Part shown: piece after piece, positions 35,401-47,500 of the stretch
Layout: each line of letters opens with the position of its first letter
Numbering within the stretch: position 1 is the stretch's first letter
From: Linepithema humile
Taxonomy: Eukaryota; Arthropoda; Insecta; Hymenoptera; Formicidae
Assembly (NCBI RefSeq): GCF_040581485.1
Contig: NC_090131.1
Location: 26,734,532-26,798,531, forward strand
Direction: 5' to 3'
Length of the DNA: 64,000 nt
Position numbers and translations under genes: made by a program
Notes under the pieces: model-generated
Databases searched by the model: none
The model's input: the letters and a program-made list of their open reading frames with translations, nothing else
Told to the model about the DNA's origin: nothing

Positions 35401-37637
35401 TCAATATTGTCGGCCTTTACCTCTGCCTCTGCCGCCTCCTCGTTGATAGCTGTTCATGCCAGAATTGTTGCCCTGATTCCATCCTCCTTGAACCCTACCA
35501 CTTCGGCCGCCGCCACCTCCTCCTCCTCCTCCTCCACCGCCCTCCCTCCTGTCCTGGTAATGATTTCCACCGCTACGATTGTTACCTCCATAAGAATCTC
35601 TTTGACCAGAATATTGCGATTGTTGATAATTTTGACCATAACTTTGACCGGAACTTTGGCCGTAGCTTTGACCGGAACCTTGGCCGTAACTTTGACCGGA
35701 ACCTTGGCCATAACTTTGACTGTAATTTTGATTCGAACCTTGGTTATAACTTTGACCTTGACTGTAACTTTGACCATAATTTTGACTGGAACTTTGACTG
35801 GAACTTTGACTGTAATTCTGATTATAGCTCGCGTTGGAATCTCGATAATTTCCGCCACCTCTGCCTCCTCCACCTCCCTGATATCCTCCAGCGTTCCTAT
35901 GTCCAGAATATTGAGATTGCTGCTGATGGTCAAAATTCTGACCAAAATTGCTGCTAGCATCTTTATGATAGCCACCTCCACCGCCTCCACGACCGCCGCC
36001 TCCACCGCCTCCGCGACCGCCACCTCCTCCTCTACCATATCCTCTATCACCACCACCTCCTCCTCTTCCACCCCTGAAATCATTATATAATATTAAATAT
36101 TTGTTCAAACTTATTATACATATCTTTTATTGCCATTTTATTTTTCACTCATAATTAACAGTTGATAGTTTAATCATTAATATTTTATAAAATTTCTTTG
36201 TCGTTATATTGACTTACCGAAATGATGTCGGTCCTTGAACTCTATCCTTTTGCCACGAAGGCATCTCTGGTGGAGGTGGTTCTTGTTCATAAGGTCTACC
36301 ACCTCTGTCAGGCACTGCTCCAATAATAACACTGTTAATCTTGCTTCGTGTGTTCTTGCGAACGCTCGCGTTGCTCATTTTCTCGATTATCGCTAGATCA
36401 TTTCTCGCTGCCAACAAATCGGCCATTATTACCTTTGGCACATTTTTTAAAGTCTTTCTTCTTTCCTCAAATATCTTCTTAATTTCCATTTCTGATTTTA
36501 TCTTATCTGACCACTGAAAGTAAGATTATACAAATATATATATGTTGAATACATTTTAAATACAGATAAAAATAATCACTGTTTTAAGGAAAAATGAAGA
36601 ACGTCAATTCTCACCAAACATGATTGAATTGTGACATCGAGACGCTTAAGCAACATATCACGACGAATGGTATATTCTGTTTGCATTTTTTCTTGCATTT
36701 CGTATAACTTGTTCCATTGTCTTTGAGACAGTTCGAGATTTATAAGTGGTTGATCTAGATGTCCAGATGGTACAGTATTTAGTATGTTTGATAATTGAGT
36801 CTCCACTTTTGAGAAGAATGCTTCAGGTGAAATGTTATCTGGTGGCTTTTGCAACTTTAATGTTATCACCATATTTTTCAAGTTTCTTGCTGTGTCACTT
36901 TCATTCTGCAAATATAAAACAATGAAATATACATATAATAAATATTCATATAATATCATAAGAAAAGCGCATACAATTTTAACAATATGTTAATAAGATA
37001 AAAACTATTATAGTTAAAACTACTTACAATAGTGACTTCCAATTGTTTTTCTTCTTTAGGATATTTTTCCTCTAATATTTTACAAGCCATAAGTTCAGCT
37101 GCTAAGAATTCTATTAGTAAAGCTCTTTCAAGCTCATTCCCTAGTCTTTGATTAATATTTCCGCATGTTAGTTTTTCATTCACACATCCTACTTCCTTGA
37201 GAAAAAAACTTAACTCTAAGAGGAAGGAACTAGCATCATCTGCGCTTGTTGTAGCATGAACAGTCTCATCGATATCAATAAATGTAGCAAGTTGCTCAGC
37301 AAACCATGCTGTAAGACTAGTAAAGTCTGGTGATCTGGCACCAAGTTTTAAGGACTGTGATAGTTTGTCGGGTTCAAGAATTGGTCCTGTGTACCTATAA
37401 AATAATTAAAAATATAAATTTCTGTGAACTGTATATTACCAGAATATAAAAAATAAGTCTATTATTATGATAAATAAGGGATGATTGATAGTTTACTTTA
37501 AGTACTTAAAATTCTTTTCTCAGAGTTATAAAAATTATATCAAATAAATTTTACTTGATATTATAACTTCCAATTACTTACCCAACATCTTCAAGCATTT
37601 TGAGCAACTTCTCTTCCGTACCGGTCATGTCGACCAT
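35401..37637 (-). CDS. FAM98: FAM98 family protein
   Basis: Exons 37637-37582, 37394-37028, 36905-36615, 36513-36218 and 36073-35401 join in phase for 560 residues. The first 337 residues are the FAM98 domain: YTGPILEPDKLSQ at the start, RRDMLLKRLDVTIQS followed by WSDK at the exon 3/4 junction, ADLLAARNDLAIIEKMS, and VPDRGGRPYEQEPPPPEMP. Residues 338-560 are low complexity: Gly/Arg RGG-type blocks at both ends and a central Ser/Tyr/Gly/Gln region with repeated SYGQGSGQ units. In mammals FAM98 proteins associate with the tRNA-splicing ligase complex (RTCB, DDX1, RTRAF) and RNA granules, and their RGG regions are arginine-methylated by PRMT enzymes. The tail here is longer and richer in SYGQ than the vertebrate RGG tail I recall. 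Invertebrates usually have one FAM98, so A/B/C naming does not apply. Confidence 0.93.
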
Positions 37638-38741
37638 GTTTCTCTAGTCCAGATTTTTGCTATTATTAAGCAAAATGTATAGTAATGAGGCAAATATAAA
37701 ACGTATTTATTCGACAATTGCAAAACCAAGTGTGCTATGATAACAAAATATTTCCTCACCGAATCACTCAATCAATTCTTCAATTCACCTGTATTGACCA
37801 TTGATCTATATTCACCGATAAACGCAAAGATCGGAGTCTTGCAATCTTGTGAAAGATCGCGTCACACGCAATGTAGCCAATTTTGCTCCGGTTTTCTGCG
37901 CACGCGTGACTCGAAAATCACGCACCCTACTAACGCCCTCCCCGGAATATTACGGCGAAAGTAAAAAGCAATAATTTAAAAAACATATAATAATAAAAGA
38001 AATACAAAAATGTAGCATAACACAAAAATGCTTTAATATGCATTTTAAAAAACAACAGAACAAAATTCATATTTTTTTTAAAGCTGGAGACTTTCTATTT
38101 GTTTTGTAGGTTTAATTAAACCCATTTATCTATTAAAAATTCGAAAGTGCACAATAGAGAAAATACTAGAAATAGAAATAAATATTAAATATTAAGAAGA
38201 GCAATTTGGAATTATTTTACTTTGAACAAGGGAGCGGAATGGCTTAATTATTCCTAATTCTTATATCCTGATTTATGATTCGTTAATGTATTCTCCATTT
38301 CCTCGTTTCAAAATGAAATAATTCTGATTTCCTATTCCTAATATTTAATATTTATTTTAATTTTTAATATTTTCTCTATTGTGCCGAAATCTGCTGCGAT
38401 ATTTGCATTTCGCGATTTTTTTGAATTTAAGATTGCAGCACCGTCGGCCACCATCCTGAAACAGTTGCTCAACTGTGTCAAACCGTTGCTAATAGGTACT
38501 GATCTGGTAAACGTACGTAGGCGTCATCATGGTGCGTAGGCAGTAGCGTTTTTGAGGAAGAAGCGAGAGTTTGTTTTGAATCGATAGTAACATGGGCATC
38601 GCTTTTCGTTATTATGGTAATTCGCGCGTCTAGGAGTGGCATCGTCCCACGAATTCGCGATGATGGAGCAAAGCGACAGCGGTGAACGTCGAGCGACGAA
38701 TTAATCGAGCAGGACTTTGTGCGCGGTGTGTGTGTTACACG
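37638..38741. promoter_or_regulatory. Divergent promoter interval of FAM98 and LRIG
   Basis: FAM98 starts leftward at 37637 and LRIG rightward at 38742, 1.1 kb apart. The interval should contain both promoters and 5' UTRs. It also holds the inverted-repeat element at 38149-38384. The LRIG frame stays open upstream to 38682, but without another ATG. Confidence 0.5.
38149..38384. repeat. MITE-like element with ~45-bp terminal inverted repeats
   Basis: GCACAATAGAGAAAATA at 38149 is matched by its inverse ending at 38384. Similarity resumes through AAATAAATATTAAATATTA on both sides after a short diverged stretch. CGAAA occurs just outside each end (two extra bases on the left) and may be a target duplication. 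There is no coding capacity. Confidence 0.75.
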
Positions 38742-41700
38742 ATGTCGCGGAGCTCGGAGAAGCTTCGCTTTGTACGCCGAGTCTTCGAGTGGAAGAAGAG
38801 GAATAGTGGTGCGATTCTGCTCGTGGTGTGCCTGTTTGCGCTGACCACGTCGTTGCCAATCGCTTATGCGAATACCGAGCAGATCCATGTCCCAACGGGC
38901 ATGAATCGTTGTCCAGTCGAGTGCGCTTGTCTCGGCAATTTGGTCTCCTGTAGCGACCTGCAGTTGATCGAGGTACCGAGTGGGCTGCCTCCGTGGACAG
39001 AGATTCTGTAAGTAAATTCATTGTCAACAAACATTGTCAACAAACATTGTCAATAAACATTGTACGGTCATTGACAGTCGAAAAAAACAATGTTGTTTGT
39101 TTATAGCAAATAATATTTTAATAGTTTTTCTATGAGCTTAATTGTATTCTCTACAGCAGTTATATTTTAGAGTTACAAATTGTAATTTTATTTATTATCA
39201 GAAAAAGATATGAACAACTTTATTATTATACTTTTAATCTATGATTAATTTGTTTGCACGGATGTAGATTAGAGCTAAGCGCATTTACTTCCCGTGTAAC
39301 GCAAGCTAAGGTAGATAAGATATCCATTTATAATGGAAATAAAAGTGATCAGTGATAGGGATATATGTATTTTATGATCAGTTATCAAAGATTTTTATAT
39401 TATACTTTTGAAATTTTCTGATAATCATTGATACGCAGAAACAATATTTATATAATAATTTGTTATTTATAAAAATTTCTCATCACAAATAATAAAATAT
39501 TTCAATAGTATTCTAAATTATCATTTATTAAAATAATATTTAAAAAATATTAAAATACGAAGTACATATTAATTGCACATATAAATTGTACATATTAATT
39601 TTTACGTTTCAATCATTTCTTACAAAATTGTATCTTTTTTTTTAATAACAAAATACGATGTTGATACGTTTAAAATGCAGATTGATAATTTACTTGTTTG
39701 TTTCAAATAAAAGTTGGTACATAAGCAGCAGTCATTATGCAGCAATTTATTATTTATTGGATGATAACTGTTATTATTCTATATTGTTTGGGAGTCGAAT
39801 CAAGGGCGGTAATATTACTTGTTATGGCTGCATGTGGGTCGCTTGTCTCTTCACTGCACTAAATGGTCAGATTGATGAATCCAACTCTACAGATACATGG
39901 TTAGGTTTCTATAGCCATATAGGGTGCTATGTGTGATGATGGCTGATCATTGTTGAGTCTCCCAGTATTCACAGTCAAGGATAGCAAGATCAAAGTAGGA
40001 AAGATGTCATGTCTATGCTATTTAAGGAATTGATGTATACTCTTAACCAGGGTTATATTCGTTTTGTACAACATATATCTAAATAAGGAAAAAGTTTTTA
40101 TATTAAATTTCCTTGTAGAGAAATGTAATTGGAAAATAATTTTTTACATTTATATTTGTATTGTATTGTTTATTAGCATCAGAGGACTGAAAAGTATTGA
40201 ACTTGAAATAATTTAAATTTATTAATATATATATATATAAATAAATAAATAAATAAATTTAAAAAATATATATATATATTAATAAATTTAAATTATTTCA
40301 AGTTCAATACATTAGCATATACTTATATATATATATATATATATGCTAATGTATTAATTAATCCTTACATCATTATGTTGATAGGAAACATGAATGAGAT
40401 ACAATTTTGTTTTTATTAATTTATTATTTGAAAAATAATTTAAACAAAATTGTTTTTTTTTAATTTTATTTGAATTTTTTTCTTTTATTATTTTATTTAG
40501 TATATGAAATTTATTGCTTTATTTTTATTTTTCAGAGAATTGATGGGTAATAATATTGCAAACTTAGAATTTGACTCATTACTTCATTTAACAAAACTCA
40601 AAAAACTGTAAGCATATTTTTTTAACGTTTAATTTACGAAAATAAAAATGTGTAAGTTTTGTAACTCATGCAACTTTATTAATGAATTGTCTATAATTTC
40701 AGAGATGTAAGTGCTAATAAACTCAGAGATAATTTTACTATTGTCTTGTCAAACGTTGCACAATTACGCGAGCTTAAAGTGAATAAAAATCACTTGACAC
40801 AAGTGCCAGATCTTGTATTTGTTAAGAATATTACTCATCTCACACTGTAAGTACTCGGCATATGTAGAGTATAAAAATTTTTTAACGTTTAATTGTTTGA
40901 AATAAAAAATATCTTCTTAATATTTTTTATATAATAGGCTGAGCGTTATCAATATTATGATTATTTTTTACAGGTCTCATAACTTAATTTCCAATATAAA
41001 TGGAACTGCATTGCTCAGTTTGCCACAGCTTCAATCTCTGGATCTCAGTGGGAATAAAATAAGTGTCCTTAAAAAAAGGTCCTTCCTTGCTCCTAACGAG
41101 CTTACACATTTGTACGTATTTCAATTATATTTTAAATGTCTGTGTGTTATATAATACACCAATATTATTCAATATTTTTATATTTACAGAAATTTAAATG
41201 GAAATCACTTAAATGTTATTGAAAATGGAAGTTTGGATAATCTAACTTTGCTGGAGGAACTTCGTTTGAATAAAAACAATTTGACACAACTGAAAGATCT
41301 ATTTATGAATCAGAAAAAATTACGAATACTGTAAGCACCTACATATTTTCATCTCAACATATTCGTAGTATTTATAAAATATTATACTGAAGAATCTGTA
41401 CAATATTATCGTCTAATATGTACATTATAACATTACAGAGAGGTGAACAGAAATAATCTGCAGCAAATTCACGGATTAAGTCTGAAAAGTTTACAAAGCT
41501 TGAAACAGTTACACTTAAAGAGGAATAGAATTAACACGCTGGATGACGGAGCCTTTTGGCCACTTAAAGATTTAGAACTATTAGAGCTCGATTTTAATAT
41601 GCTGACCACTATAAAGAAGGGTGGTTTGTTCGGCTTAGAAAATCTGCAAAAGTTTACCTTGTCGCACAATAAGATTTCGACGATCGAGCCTCAGGCGTGG

Positions 41701-44515
41701 GATATATGCAAAGAAATAACAGAGATGTTAGTAATCCTCTTTTAATTGCATCGAATAATTTTATGACAAGAATCGTGAATGAAATGATTTGTATATCTAT
41801 TATTAATTTTGGATTTTTATTTATTTCAGAGATTTGTCGCATAATGACTTGACCTCTATAGAACGGGGCTCATTCGAATATCTCACGAAGCTGGAAATAC
41901 TTAAACTGGATCATAACCAGATCGCATACATCTCGGACGGAGCGTTCAATTTTACACCAAATCTTCGTGTCCTGTATGCATACCTTTTATAGATCGCACA
42001 AATTTCCGCCATGTTGCGATTGCCGTGTTATAATTGTCATTTTACTTTAAAGGGAACTTAATTTCAATAAGATATCCTACATGGTAGAGGATATCAGCGG
42101 TGTGTTTTCACCGCTCAGTCAGTTGTCGAAATTGGGTCTGGCGCACAACAAGATGAAATCTCTAAATCAGAACGCCTTTGCCGGCTTGAGTCGCGTCACC
42201 GAGCTCGACTTGATCGGAAATAATGTTACGTCCATTCAGGAAAATGCGTTTCTGCCGATGACCAGCCTGATCAAACTTAAGATAAACACATGTGAGTTTG
42301 AATTGTGCATAAGTGTGTTATAAATATAGATATTTAAGATTTAATCATACGATGCGCATCTTATGCTCATCGTTGCATGTAGATTTAATTATACATACAT
42401 TTTTGCTGTCACTTTTTTTTTTATTGTTTCCTTTTCTATTTATAAACAGGGAACTTGGTTTGCGATTGCGGACTTCAATGGCTGAGCATGTGGTTGCGAG
42501 AACATCGTTACAATGAAGCTGAGCTGTACTGCGGTTATCCGCAATGGTTGCAGGGCATGTCATTGATGCATTTGCATCATGCGAACTTCACTTGTAGTTA
42601 GTATTATTGTAGTAAAGTAAAAGAGTTACAGCTGCGTAGAATATTTAAATGGCCTATTAAAATTTGTTGTTCTTTATTTTTTAAATTTTACGTTTTTTTT
42701 TTTAAATTGTACTATATTCTATCATAGACGAATATCCAAAACCACTGATCATTGAAGAACCGAAGGGTCAATTAAGTACTAAAGGTGGCAACGTGACGCT
42801 GGTGTGTCGCGCGACCAGCACCGCTGACGCACCGCTTTATTTCACGTGGAAACATGACAATGTGGAGTTAATTGATGCGAATCTGCAGACCAGCTCCGGG
42901 TCTACCGAGGACGGAGCAACCGAGGCTACATCTTTTTTACACCTTATTAACGTCACTTATGCTGATGCGGGAAAGTATCAATGTACGGTAGCAAATAATT
43001 ATGGAACTACGTATTCGTCCAAAGCCAAACTAAGTGTGTTGGGTAAGTTATTTACATATTGTTCTTTATTATACAATATCAATGATTGTTTGCATAAATG
43101 TTTTGATATATAATTTTTATGTGAAGCTTTTTAAGAAAACCTAATTTTTAATTAAGTTATTTAAAAGTGAATTTAAGACTTCTAGAAAATAAAAATAATT
43201 TGATTGATTTAATTGAGATTCTATGTAATTATAAATTAAATAACATTTTTTATGCACTTTTCCGTACAGTTTATCCGACATTCTCTAAAATTCCGCACGA
43301 TATACGAGTGCATGCCGGGAGTACCGCTCGTTTGGAATGCTCTGCCGACGGACACCCGTCTCCTCAAATAGCTTGGCAAAAGGATGGTGGAAATGATTTT
43401 CCGGCCGCGAGAGAAAGGAGGATGCATATGATGCCGACGGACGACGTGCTCTTTATTATAAACGTGAAAATGGCCGACAGCGGAATTTATTCTTGCACCG
43501 CGCAAAACATGGCTGGTCTTATCATTGCAAACGCTACGCTCACCGTTTTGGGTGAGCATCATTTTCTTTTTAATATTGAGTCTCGGGATTGAAAGAATAT
43601 TTTCATATGTGATGCTTTCGCTTTTTAGAAATACCATCCTTCGTAAAACCTATGGAGAACAAGGAAATAATGGTGGGCGGCTCGATCGTGCTCGAATGTA
43701 TGGCCAACGGTGCCCCACGCCCGAAATTATTGTGGCGAAAGAACGGCAGCCCGTTGGAGCCAACTGAACGGCACTTTTTCACCGCCGAGAATCAACTGTT
43801 GATTATCGTCAACACGATTGCGAGTGACGCCGGCAGTTACGAGTGCGAGATGAGTAATTCGTTGGGTAGCGTCGTCGGCGCGTCGTATCTCACAGTTAAT
43901 CCAGGTAATTAGATTTTAATAATGCGAGTGAGGAATTTGATAAAGAACTTTTGCTCATCTGACATTATGTCTAATTGCAGCCTCGACTTCCGTACTGAAC
44001 GACTCCGAAATACTAGGCGTGATAATAATAACCGTCGTGTGTTGCGCCATTATTACTTCCGTGATCTGGGTGGTCGTAATTTACAAGACCAGACGGCGCC
44101 TGAATTCCGCTCAAGACACTGCCGTCGCGCAACCGGCGACGACCGTTATACTGACCGTTCCGGACGCACAAACGCAATTGTATTTGGACACGAGCTCACA
44201 GCATAGCAAAGACAGCGGGACCGGAGACAGCACTAATCCCAGTAACGATCAGCTGCAAATGTGCTTGCCCGGTAAGTAATTTTTAGTTAAAAATCTTACT
44301 TTTGTTACAAAAAAATTACACTAATAAAACTTATGAATAAATTTATTAATATTTCTAATATATTATCATGATTACATTCATCAGAGGAGATCGTGACTAG
44401 CTCTGCCACCGAGCACAACGAAGAAGAATTGGGAACGATAAGCGTCGGCGATCCTCTCTTGCGCTACACGAATCACGAGCGGCATGCGAGCGAGAACGCC
44501 GACAGCATGGTTTGA
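38742..44515 (+). CDS. Lrig: Leucine-rich repeat and immunoglobulin-like receptor (LRIG; fly lambik)
   Basis: Exons: 38742-39007, 40536-40607, 40703-40846, 40974-41111, 41190-41330, 41439-41726, 41830-41973, 42053-42291, 42450-42596, 42728-43042, 43270-43551, 43629-43904, 43981-44271 and 44385-44515; 957 residues. In order: a signal sequence (ILLVVCLFALTTSLPIAYA) after a long basic N-region, a cysteine-rich LRRNT (CPVECACLGNLVSC), about 15-16 leucine-rich repeats, an LRRCT (NLVCDCGLQWL), three immunoglobulin domains with paired cysteines (ending YQCTVANNYG, YSCTAQNMAG and YECEMSNSLG), one transmembrane helix (GVIIITVVCCAIITSVIWVV) and a cytoplasmic tail of about 130 residues. LRIG proteins modulate receptor tyrosine kinase and BMP signalling at the plasma membrane. 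The extracellular layout is the complete LRIG plan; the tail is short compared with vertebrate LRIG1. Confidence 0.95.
39017..39063. repeat. Three-copy short tandem repeat in LRIG intron 1
   Basis: CATTGTCAACAAA occurs twice and a CATTGTCAATAAA variant once in direct succession, ten bases beyond the exon 1 donor. It looks like simple replication slippage. Confidence 0.75.
40194..40310. repeat. Long perfect palindrome in LRIG intron 1
   Basis: GTATTGAACTTGAAATAATT at 40194 is repeated exactly in inverted form ending at 40310. The arms are about 42-45 bp and end in AT repeats around an (AAAT)n loop. It sits next to a second hairpin sharing its terminal TAC. Confidence 0.85.
40308..40353. repeat. 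Second, smaller AT hairpin
   Basis: TACATTAGCATAT and its inverse ATATGCTAATGTA enclose an (AT)n tract. It abuts the larger palindrome. Confidence 0.75.
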
Positions 44516-47500
44516 AGCGGGAAGAAGTGCGAGCAAGGGGATCACCGCGTGCAACATTTCTGCAATTGGTAAAAAGTTTTTTTTTTGCGAGAAGAAATGT
44601 ATTTGTGAACGTGGTGTTGAGATTTTCAACAAGAGATAAATATTCTGTCAAGTCGTGTGAATTGACGAGCCGTAGTATTATAAGATACAAGGATTTTTCA
44701 CAGTTCCACTGTCTCAAAGTGACCTATTTAGAAGTGAACGTTGATCCGCGCGACAGTGCGTAACGAGATATTCGGAGTATCCGACGCTACTGACGGATCA
44801 GTGAGTCACGGTACAAGTACAACAGGAACGATAGCGAAACATTTACGTGTCATCGTCTCATCGTATTTATTACTGACGCAACTCTCGTTAAGCCGACATA
44901 GGGAATCGAGCGATACGAATTGTAAATAGTTAGACTAAGTTAACTAGTATTATTACACTGTGCGCGTCGCACGTCAGGTGTTTTCAGAAAACACGATGCC
45001 TGATACAATTCTTTTTAAGAAACAATATAATCTACTGTGAGTTTCATAGCCACTGCGACATGCGCGAGGACATTTATTATAAATTTATTATAAACTGCAA
45101 AAATCCATATATATATCTTAGACCAGCCTTTTGTGATAGATATTTATTCTAGACTTATGGCGTAAAAATAGGCGGCTATTTATAATACGCAGAAAAGGAA
45201 ATGTCATTTTATTCTGGAAAGGCGATCATCAACGGGTTGGATGTATATCCGCGCACCAAAGCGTCGACTTTAGGTATCCTGTGCCTCCTCTTTTTATTTC
45301 TTATTCATAGTCGGACGCGACAGCGAACGGTATATCCTGGATTAATTTTAATTCGTTCATTGATCAAACTATTGCTCACTACTAATAGATACAATGTGTT
45401 TTTTAGGTATAGAAGATTATTATAGCTTTCGTAGGCATTTTTGTTAGTATTAATAACTACTAAGTTTAAACGCATACGACATGAGACTCTACAAATAATC
45501 TTCCAATCTTATCGTGTATAGTTGTTTTCAGGGTTTTGAGTATTTATCGAGATATCGCAATCCTTTATTGAATATTATCAAAGGTGTAAGAATTTATTTC
45601 TGTTTTCCCTTGTGATTTTATGTTTGCATACATTTTATCGGACTTTACATAATTAAGATGAGTTTAGAGATTATATTGGAGCCCCTGTTTTATAATATTG
45701 CAATTTTGTACAACAACAGACTTCGCAACTACATCTTGTTTTCTATAATATACCGGAAGAGAAATTTATAAACAATGCACAATTTGTAAAAAAAATTTTT
45801 AATTAATTTAATTAACACAAAAAGGTTAAAGAGAAGCAAAATAGCCAATAGTAAAATTGCAAATTTGAAAAAAACTGCATTATCAATTGAAAATAAATAT
45901 GAAAAAAATATAAAAATAAGGACAAATAATAGTATTCAATGAAAAATGACATACATTTCCATCAGCTCTGATTGGATTCACATGCGGCGAGAAGACATTC
46001 TTATGGAGAAGTCATTAGGCCTTGAATTATATTCTTTAATTAAATTAAAAAATTTTCTTTTTAGATTTGCATTGTTTATAAATTTAAAAAAATTTTACAA
46101 TGTGCAAATATTTATACGCACACATCATTCTACTTCGTTATTCAGAATCAAATACATTTGGCTATCGATGCGTCATTACGGGATAAAATTATGACTATAA
46201 CACTTAGAGATTAGATTAATAGCTTTCTCGTAGTATATTCGTGACAATTTTAATTATACGATCTCTCGATTTTAATTCGACGTTTTGAATTTAGAAGTAA
46301 TTGATTCTAAGGATACTTTTTCTAAAATAAGAAAAGGGTGAAACGATATTCTCTCGTTTCATAAGAAAGTTCGAACAATAATGCGCAAGTAATTATGAAA
46401 GTATAAATTTAAATCAAAGTCTTTATAATATACCAGGCAGTTATTATTGGGAGTAAATCTTGCGATATATAACCTATATATATTTTTCTATGACTTTATT
46501 GGAAAAAAAAATTGAATGACATTAAAATTCTCGAGAAAAGAGCCAGTACTACTATTACTTAATTAGCTGCAGTCACACGCGCGGCTCCTTCCATGAGTTA
46601 CGACTCGGATATAAACATTGCGTGCGGTCTAAACATTGTCTGATGTGCGGAAAGTATGATGTGCTCATTATGAGTAAAATTCAAGTATTGTGTAAAGTAA
46701 AAATATAATATTCCACTTATTTGTGTAACTCGTGCGTACTCATAATGTATATGTTCAAGCGATGCGAGAATAGTTATGAATGAATCAGAAAAGAAAAAAC
46801 AAGCATACGTTTTATTAATAGTCTGTGTAGAGTTTTTTCCTTGCTAGTAACGAGTATTATAAATTATATAGTCAACGAATAGATGCTCTATTGCGACATG
46901 GTTTTCTGGCTTTTGCGCCCGTGTGATACACCAAATAAGGCATCTGTTTCTTATTCAGTATTTTCCTTGTTGTTATATAGTATTGTGTACAAAAAAAAAA
47001 AAAAATACAAATAATCGCCTACAATGTACTTCCTGCGTTATTATTTACTTCCAATAGCGTTAAAAGGATAAAATCACTTACCTTGTGATAATTTGAAACA
47101 AGAAAATTCTTAAAATTACTTTTATATTAAAACTAAACTCGCTAAAAAATTGAAGCATTAAAGAAAGCATTAAACGAATGTATAATACATAAATATATTA
47201 TGTTATGTATTCATACATATGAATGTGTTTCATATATACACTTTTTTTCTTAATTTCTAGAGAATAAATTATTCTTTATCGTCAGCCAGTTTTTAGATAC
47301 AACTGGATCAACGGGTTTATTTTCGAAATGATGTGGTGCGGTAATAAAGAAGAAAAATCGAATGCGATAGAACAGCAAAAACCTACTTATTTCCAAATAT
47401 CACAATATTATTCATGTGTACATATAATACATATATTCTACAATCTGTATGAATTTCGAGATTTGTTGATCGCTTATGTTCACCGCGCGGCCGAAATTCG

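Larger units (their letters stand above)
39008..40535 (+). other. LRIG intron 1
   Basis: A 1.5-kb AT-rich intron, far longer than the other LRIG introns. It contains a short tandem repeat, an open frame at 39658-39936 with no recognisable domain, and two palindromes at 40194-40353. Confidence 0.75.

Noticed and set aside
35353..36090. 245-codon plus-strand frame rich in Thr, Leu, Ile and Ser
   Set aside because: It is the antisense of the FAM98 Gly/Ser/Gln repeats; long open antisense frames follow from the repetitive codons.
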